Shown piece by piece: positions 12,201 through 21,200 of a stretch of 64,000 bases of DNA. Where the stretch lies: assembly GCF_026151205.1 (NCBI RefSeq), contig NC_087075.1, positions 11,888,303 to 11,952,302 of the forward strand, in the 5' to 3' direction. The translations under genes were made by a program, and so were the position numbers. This DNA comes from Bolinopsis microptera. Lineage: Eukaryota; Ctenophora; Tentaculata; Lobata; Bolinopsidae. Position 1 is the first letter of the stretch, and each line of letters starts with the position of its first letter. The notes under the pieces are model-generated. The model was not told where the DNA came from, made no database searches, and was given only the letters and a program-made list of their open reading frames with translations.

Positions 12201-15200
12201 ATAAATCCTAGCTCGAGTTTAATCCCTAAACTGAAAACGGAGGTTTCACTGCTGTGTTACTCCATTCAGGAAGGGACCCTTGAGAAACTGAACAAAAAAG
12301 AACTCCGGGCAGTCGATGCAATAAAGAAGAACCCCAAATACTTCTTTTCGTATGCCAAGCGTCTCCAGAAGACCAGATCTACGATCCCGGTGTTGAGAGA
12401 TGAGACTGGGGCATTAGTGGAAGACCCCAGCATCAAGGCAGAGTTACTTCAGAAGCAGTACCAGAAGGTATTTAGTAACCCTATGAGTGCCGATATTGAT
12501 GAATGTATGAAGAGCCAAGGATTACCTCAGGGACTGGATTCCGGATTCAACGAGCTAAGCTTCACAAGAAAAGATATCATTGAAGCATTAGGAGAACTGG
12601 ATCCCTATTCGGCCGCACCTGACGGGGAGATTCCTGCTAGGATACTCACAGCCTGCAAAGAACAACTTGCAGACCCGCTAACACTCCTCTAGCAGGAATC
12701 GTTCAGCAGTGGGTATATACCAGCGGAATTAAAGACCCAATATATCACCCCTATCTATAAAAAGGGGGACAGAACGGACCCAGCAAACTATAGACCAGTG
12801 TCTTTAACCTCGCACATCATAAAGACATTTGAGCGTGTAATCAGAAAAAACCTGGTTCGTCATTTGGAAGAGAACATGATGATCAATGCGAACCAGCATG
12901 GGTTCAGAAAAAAGAGGAGTTGCATGACGCAGCTTCTCAGTCACATCGAACAGATCTACAAATCACTCAACAATGATGAAGAAGTTGATGTGATTTACCT
13001 CGACTTTGCCAAAGCTTTTGACAAGGTCGACCATGCAGTGCTGCTAGCCAAGCTTGGTCGATACGGAATTGGTGGTCAGGCTTTAAGGTGGATCAAAGAG
13101 TTTTTGCTAAACAGAAAACAAACAGTCGTTGTTGAAGGTCGCAAATCATCCTTCCAGCCAGTGGCAAGTGGGGTGCCACAAGGGACAGTCCTAGGACCGA
13201 TCCTATTTATCCTGTACATCAACGATCTGTTGAACAGCATTAGCTATAGTAACGGATTCAGCTTTGCAGACGACACAAAGCTGATTGGGGCTATCCGAGG
13301 AATGAGTAGTGTGGAGTTACTGCAAGATGATCTCAACATAGTCATCGAGTGGTCACGTGTTAACAACATGGAGCTACACGAACAGAAGTTTGAGGTTGTA
13401 AACTACCCCCTGAATGGATCAAAAGCTCTAAGAGAGCTCCCGTTCTACCCAGAGACTGTTGAGTATACTACACCAAAAGGACACGCAATATCACCACAGG
13501 AAACTGTCAGAGACCTTGGAGTGTATGTTAGCAGCAGTAGGTCATGGGGTCCTCACATCGAGAAGACAGTTCAAGGAGCTAGAAAAATGGCGGCTTGGAC
13601 ATTGAGTGCCTTTAGAGACCGGTCACAAGTAGTCATGCTGACTTTATACAAAAGCATGGTTCGCTCCAAGCTAGAGTACTGCTGTCCAGTCTGGAACCCT
13701 ACAAAAGTCACAGAGATACAAAAGCTGGAGACTGTACAGAGATCCTTTACTAGAAAGATATCTGGCTGCCGTGATCTCCAGTACTGGGACAGGCTGAAGA
13801 AGCTTAAGTTGATGTCCCTTCAGAGGCGGAGAGAGCGTTATTCTATTATTCATGTATGGAAAATTCTTACTGAACATGCTCCGAACGATACGGGTTTCGA
13901 GTTCAAGTCTCATCAAAGGCATGGTATTAAGGCAGAGATCCCAGCCATGAACAAAAACGCACAGTTGTCGGTAAGAACAGATTACGACAACAGCTTTAGA
14001 GTTAAAGCAGCTCAGCTCTTCAACGTGCTCCCATCGGAGCTCCGGAGTATCACATTGCTAGACAGTTTCAAAGTTGGTCTAGGCAGATTTATGGAACAGT
14101 ACCCAGACACACCACCGGTTCCGGGATACACTCCGACAAACGATAACTCAATGCTGAGCTGGAGGAGGACGCACTCGATGCAGTTGTCCTGAGCACGCCC
14201 TGCCAAACTCACCAAAACGTACCAAAACGTACGTACATTTTAGTCATGCAATCGTGCCAAAAAACACGTATGACGTATGTTTCTTATAAAAACTTGTTAA
14301 AATTGGTTACAATTTGGTTAAAATTGTGTCTTTACATGCATCAGTTAAATAACATGCGAGGTCACAATTTTAACAAACATACGTGTTATGTTTTTTGTAG
14401 ATCATTCATTGGCAGAAAAACAAAATACTAATACGGGCGAACAAATTCTCTCCAACCAGTTAATAATAGATAGAAGATCTCCAAAGTAATATATTATTAA
14501 TTTCAGAACATTTGCCCCTACATTACTGAACTACCATCCCTACCCTGCTCGGAGATCGTCTACTTCTCTTTTGCACTTTATGTTCTCGAATCAATCGGTT
14601 ACTTTGGATTTTTCGTGCTGGCTACACTACTGAGCTGGAATTTCAAGTTCCAGGTACGTTGGGTTGATTTGGTTTTCAGAAATTGTTTTTTTAACATACT
14701 GGTTTATGTAAAAAGAGTAAAATATTGAATTAAACAAATAATCACTTATTCAATTTTTATATTAAAGCGTATACCTATTAATTCAATTGATATGCACACT
14801 GTACGTGATAGATAAGATAAACAATTACCCAATTTCAGATTGGAAACTACATCGAACCGGTGCTTGTGGAAATAAGAGACATTAAGTACATATTTGCAGC
14901 AGCAAAAAGTAAAAGGTTATCATTTTAAAACTTTTAAAGCCCACCCTGGAAAGTTCCTCATTTATTTGAGAGAATTATTGATGTAATGTTTTTGCTTACT
15001 TTAAAAACAAAGTTCAAGTTTGTCTGAAATTTGAAGTTGGTATTTTTTAGTGTAAAAGAGCAAAGAAGTGCTGGGTTGGATCTGGCGAACCTAGCCGCTT
15101 CCAGTGTAGACAACAAGTTCGCTTTAGTTGCTGAGGGAGGGTAAGTTTTATTTTTCAATATCTCAGACATGTGTCCTATTTACATCATTTGATCCTCGTA

Positions 15201-18200
15201 TTCTTATTTTGCGTCACAGTATAAAGTAAATTGTGATAGTGTTAGCTTCACGTGAGCCATTAATACACTTACAAGACACTTTGCCTCCTATCAGCCATGC
15301 CACATATGCGCTACTGTGAACTAATTAGGTAAACATGACCGCACGCGCGGACGCCGAATGTATCATTTGATAACTAAGTTTTTACAAGGTGCAGCCAGTG
15401 TAACAAGTATCATGCATGGCGCGCGCGAGCCTGGCTAGCTATACTATAACAATTAAAATACTCCAGTAGCAGGGAGGAGTTGAGTGTGCACTTCGATGTA
15501 TAGAGTTTTTTGCTGCTGAATCGGGTTAAATAGGTCATTGGTAACTCAAAAAATCGAGGGCCGCATGTTGTGTCGCTAGTCCCAACCCTGTGGAGCCACG
15601 CCCATATTTCATATCAGGTGCGTATATGGGAAATATTTATCTCAGCTTCTGAAGGTCTTAGAGACTCAAACTTGAGTTTAAAATGACCGCAATGCACATG
15701 CTTATATTGGTACTATGAAGGTCATGAAAGCCCAAAATGCTTATTTTTGGAAAAAATTCAGAAAAACCAATTTTCACTTGGGCGGGAGTAAAAAAATCTA
15801 CACTAGAAATTGAGTGAAAATCGAGTAAGCAGCTCAGTGTCTACAACATTTCTAGGCACAGGGTCCTCTGTTAGGTCATTCTAAATCAGAATTGATAAAG
15901 TAATCAAATTCTATTAGTAGTTTCAACCCTGTGGAGCCACGCCCATATTTCATGTTATGTGCGAATATGGGAAATTTGTATCTCAGCTTCTGAATGTCTT
16001 AGAGACTCAAAACTGGGCTTAAAATGACCGCAATGTACATGTTTATATTGGCACTATGAGGGTCATGAAGGCCCAGAATGCTTATTTTTTGGAAAAATCA
16101 GTAAAACCGATTTTCACTTGGGCGTGAGTAAAAATCGACTCTTAGAAGTTAAGTGAAATCGAGTATGAAGTTCAGTGTCTGCAACGTTTCTAAACACAGG
16201 ATCCTTTTTAAGGTAATTCTGAATCAGAATTGATAAGGTACGCAAATTCTATTAGTAGTTTTAACTCGGCTTCTGAAGTTCTGAACGTTGTAGGGGCCTC
16301 TCTTTGAGCTCAAACTAACTACGATGGCCACATTTATATACCAACTGTAAAGAACCGTAGGGTCTATACTCTATAGTGCTTAGTTTTTAAAAACTCATTA
16401 AAAACTGTTTTAACCTTCATGCATCATAAAGTAGTAACATCAAACATGTACTTAATTATGGTATCTCGGGCTAAAAAAGTCTCATAGACATTTGCAGCAC
16501 AGTAAAACGTTCAACATGAACACATTCGGATAACATTTATGGAGCAGCACATACCACCTAACTTTAATTTTGGTATAACTGCGAAAATACTCAGTTTCAG
16601 AAGCTCCTTCCAGCTATCTTAGGCTGCCTTCAGCTCCCTCTCTGGGGCTCTCTCCAGTACTGCTTGGCTATTATGGCTAATCAACTTGAATCCAACCTCA
16701 TGTAGCAGAATCTACTTCTAGCTACCTTCTGCTAACTCCATGTCAACTCTACCCAGCTACCACCACCAGTACGTTATAATTTTAGATCTTTCTAGCAACT
16801 TCTGATATGAGTGCTATCTCTGCTGCATCCAACAATTTCCAGCTCATTAAGGAAGAGGAAATTTGCTGTTTCTAGCAACCTCTAAACGCCAGAATAAAAT
16901 GTTGCTGATGGTTGCTAGACTTGGCAAGAAGTAGCCCACTAGCTTAAGCTAAGGTTGCTAGAAATAGCAGAAGTTGGAGGAACCTTGGTGGTAGCTAAAT
17001 AGAGGTAGCCGAAGTAGGTGAAAACAGCTGGAATTGGTGGTTTCTGCCATCTGGTGGTATAGTAGCTGGATAGAGGAAGAGGTAGCACTCATATCAGAGG
17101 TTGCTAGAAAGATCTAAAATTATAACGTACTGGTGGTGGTAGCTGGGTAGATTTGACATGGAGTTAGCAGAAGGTAGCTAGAAGTAGATTCTGCTACATG
17201 AGGTTGGATTCAAGTTGATTAGCCATAATAGCCAAGCAGTACTGGAGAGTATTTTCGCAGTTATACCAAAATTAAAGTTAGGTGGTATGTGCTGCTCCAT
17301 AAATGTTATCCGAATGTGTTCATGTTGAACGTTTTACTGTGCTGCAAATGTCTATAAGACTTTTTTTAGCCCGAGATACCATAATTAAGTACATGTTTGA
17401 TGTTACTACTTTATGATGCATGAAGGTTAAAACAGTTTTTAATGAGTTTTTAAAAACTAAGCACTATAGAGTATAGACCCTACGGTTCTTCACAGTTGGT
17501 ATATAAATGTGGCCATCGTAGTTAGTTTGAGCTCAAAGAGAGGCCCCTACAACGTTCAGAACTTCAGAAGCCGAGTTGAAACTACTAATAGAATTTGCGT
17601 ACCTTATCAATTCTGATTCAGAATTACCTTACAAAGGATCCTGTGTTTAGAAACGTTGCAGACACTGAACTTCATACTCGATTTCACTTAACTTCTAAGA
17701 GTCGATTTTTACTCACACCCTAGTGAAAATCGGTTTTACTGATTTTTCCAAAAAATAAGCATTCTGGGCCTTCATGACCCTCATAGTATAGTGCCAATAT
17801 AATCATGTACATTGCGGTCATTTTAAGCCCAGTTTTGAGTCTCTAAGACCTTCAGAAGCTGAGATACAAATTTCCCATATTCGCACATAACATGAAATAT
17901 GGGCGTGGCTCCACAGGGTTGAAACTACTAATAGAATTTGATTACTTTATCAATTCTGATTTAGAATGACCTAACAGAGGACCCTGTGCCTAGAAATGTT
18001 GTAGACACTGAGCTGCTCACTCGATTTTCACTCAATTTCTAGTGTAGATTTTTTTACTCGCGCCCAAGTGAAAATTGGTTTTTCTGAATTTTTTCCCAAA
18101 AATAAGCATTTTGGGCTTTCATGACCTTCATAGTACCATTATAAACATGTGCATTGCGGTCATTTTAAGCCCACCTTTGAGTCTCTAAGACCTTCAGAAG

Positions 18201-21200
18201 CTGAGATACAAATTTCCCATATTCGCACATAACATGAAATATGGGCGTGGCTCCACAGGGTTGAAACTACTAATAGAATTTGATTACTTTATCAATTCTG
18301 ATTTAGAATGACCTAACAGAGGACCCTGTGCCTAGAAATGTTGTAGACACTGAGCTGCTCACTCGATTTTCACTCAATTTCTAATGTAGATTTTTTTACT
18401 CGCGCCCAAGTGAAAATTGGTTTTTCTGAATTTTGTCCAAAAATAAGCATTTTGAGCTTTCATGACCTTCATAGTACCAATATAAACATGTGCATTTCGG
18501 TCATTTTAAACTCAAGTTTGAGTCTCTAAGACCTTCAGAAGCTGAGATAAATATTTCCCATATACGCACCTGATATGAAATATGGGCGTGGCTCCACAGG
18601 GTTGGGACTAGCGACACAACATGCGGCCCTCGATTTTTTGAGTTACCAATGACCTATTTAACCCGATTCAGCAGCAAAAAACTCTATACATCGAAGTGCA
18701 CACTCAACTCCTCCCTGCTACTGGAGTAAAAGGTCAATATTTAGTTTTGGCAATCTGTTTTTGAATTCAGTATGTGTAGTTAATATTCTTCAGATTACAG
18801 GTCCTGATAGACCTAGCATTATCAGAAGATGAAGGTATCCGAGGATATGCAATTGAAGCTATTTCAGAACTCCTCACCATAAAATCTATTCAGGTTTGGA
18901 AAAGTTTTGAACTTTCTTTTGGTTAAAGGAAAGTCTTTTATGTTTTAGTTAAAGGCATACCATTTGAAAGTTTGCGCATCAAATTCACAACTTTATAAAC
19001 TTACGGGTATCGGCCTTACAAAATGACACGAAAAAGGAGATGGCTCTGAAATGCACAAAAATGAGTTTTGTTCATGTTTTATTATCCAGATAGGTAGTTC
19101 AACAGGTATATTTTTCTTCCCGGGGGTTGATTTGATTGAAAAACCGTAAATTTTGCGATAAAAATTGTCATCTTTGAAATCTTCCAAAAAAACATGCCTT
19201 ACAAAATGACAATTTCGTCACGGCTGTCATTTTTTAACAGCAGCCTATAGCAATTTGATTTCACCTAGGACAGTTAGATAAATATAATAGATTGAAGATT
19301 ATCATTAGCTTTTACAGGAAAAAGGATGATTAAACAAAGTTGGGCAATTTCACGTGAGATAGTGCCTTACAAAATGACAACCCAAAACGGCATCACTTCA
19401 AATCCGATTTGGGAAAAAGTTTCATTATTCTTTCACGTGTCTTACTGTTAGATATATATGTTGTTTATATTATACCAGTTCTGTTTTTACCAGAATATAT
19501 TAAAAAAGGAACATTTTTTATACTTTGAAAAATTTTTAAAAATGTCATTTTGTGAGGCGTAAAAATCATTTTTTGTTTTCATACTTGAACACAGTATTTG
19601 GTTATATTTGATATTTTCTATGACTGGATAGATCACTTTTCAGTGTTTAGTTAACGTTTGACATGTTTTAGGAGTTTTTATTACTCTCTGCTTTCACAAA
19701 ATAGAAGCTTTATTTTGTTGAGATTTGAAATCAGAGTTTGAAATCAAAGAGTTTGAAATCAAAGTTTTGATATCAGAACTGCACTTTTGTAATGCTACTT
19801 GATTGTTAACTGTCAGATTTTGATTATTTTTAACTCCTTCTTGTATTGACTGCTTCTGATCCATTTTAGATGCTGAAAGTAATTCAATCTGAGACATTGT
19901 CATTTTGTAAGGCTTTTCGGTGTCATTTTGTAAGGCATTTTGATCAAAATTGATGATCAAACAAACACATTTAGGCTCATCATAAGCTTACTGGGTTTAA
20001 GAATACCAATAATTAGGCAAGGGGCATCCAATATAAATATGCCATCTTTGTGTCATAAAATAAAACTGTCATTTTGTGAGGCATAACACTGTCATTTTGT
20101 GAGGCTAGGTCATTTTTTTGTCATTTCTTCTACCAAAGTCACTAAATCAGTTTTTTTATTCGACCAGAGTAGTCTTTGATTGATATAAGTCATGGTAGTA
20201 CATGGTTTTCTGGGGTTAAATTCTAAACTTTGGTCTCCATTCTGGGTAACAGTTAGGCGGGGCAATGACTGAACAGCAAAAACGTTCATATTTATGTAAG
20301 AAATATAGATTCTATGTCATTATCATTCCTTGGGAAGTGTTAATTAATGCTTTTTCTTTCATACAGTAAAAGGAATAGGGTTCAATGTATAGGGAACCTA
20401 AGATACAGCATGGTCTTTGTGGACTGTCATTTTGTGAGGCCTGTCATTTTGTAAGGCCGATACCCGTACAACTAAGAAAACAACTGCAGTCTGCAGCTAT
20501 AAAAGTATAAAATATCTGAAGACCGTAATAAATTAGAAAGTAATAAAATTAGAAACGTACTGTAACTTGTATTACAGTATATATTATATACAACTTGTAA
20601 AACATGGAGAAAACGAGAACAGAGAGCTCTTATTCAAAACTAGAGTAAATAAATAGTAAATCACCACGTAACTTATAAAGCTACGACACAATGTTCGAAA
20701 ATGTACACTGTACAAGAAATCATTACACTTCAATTACCAAATATGGTTGAAATACTTTCTCTTGTATTCTGAACTATTTGTTTCAGAACGAGTTTGTTGA
20801 AATAGGAGGAGTGAACACACTAATGTTCGCTCTACACTCCACTGATACCCACATAGTTAAAGAGAGCTTGCTGGCTATTTGTCAACTTTGTCAAGATAAC
20901 GAGGATGTTATGGTTCATGTGCTCGGTGAAAATGGGTAAGTTTTTGTATCTTAAACATCACTTTCAGACCCTCTGTCTCACTATCGTGTATAAATAACTT
21001 GGGGGCAAAATGAGATACCATTGTGGCAGAAGCTAAGCGCACTGGCTGTTTACAGCAAAGCATGTTAAAACAACCTCTAAAAATACCGAATAAGTACAGA
21101 AAAGTAACCCTCCTCACTTGCCTGCAGGATGGATGACCTGTGTCACGTGATCAACACATGTAGGATGGACTGTGTCAGACTTGTAGCGGGCATCTTCCTT

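Larger units (their letters stand above)
10043..14250 (+). mobile_element. Near full-length CR1-like LINE
   Basis: The element holds two overlapping frames. ORF1 (10108-11196) is a zinc-finger protein; ORF2 (11088-14192) is an endonuclease-RT. Upstream at about 10043-10107 there are repeats of CACTGGAATCCATG, possibly 5' UTR tandem units. Downstream, ACCAAAACGT units (14211-14232) resemble the short-repeat 3' tail of CR1-group elements instead of a poly-A. It sits in sense orientation in intron 6 of the host gene. I could not find a target-site duplication, so the ends are approximate. Confidence 0.8.
2917..14506 (+). other. 11.6-kb intron 6 of the ubiquitin-like/ARM gene
   Basis: The intron is bounded by a GAG|GTTCGT donor and a TTTCAG|AAC acceptor, phase 0. 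It contains an antisense dehydrogenase, an inverted-repeat element with a reverse transcriptase, and a CR1-like LINE. In 2917-3516 and 4537-6113 I see only AT-rich sequence, including an AATAAACCGG at 5250 and an A-rich stretch at 5304-5326 that could be a retroelement tail. Confidence 0.65.

Noticed and set aside
19694-19960. 88-codon - strand frame in the second TIR element
   Set aside because: It reads through motif copies and local repeats of TTTGAAATC; no protein signature.
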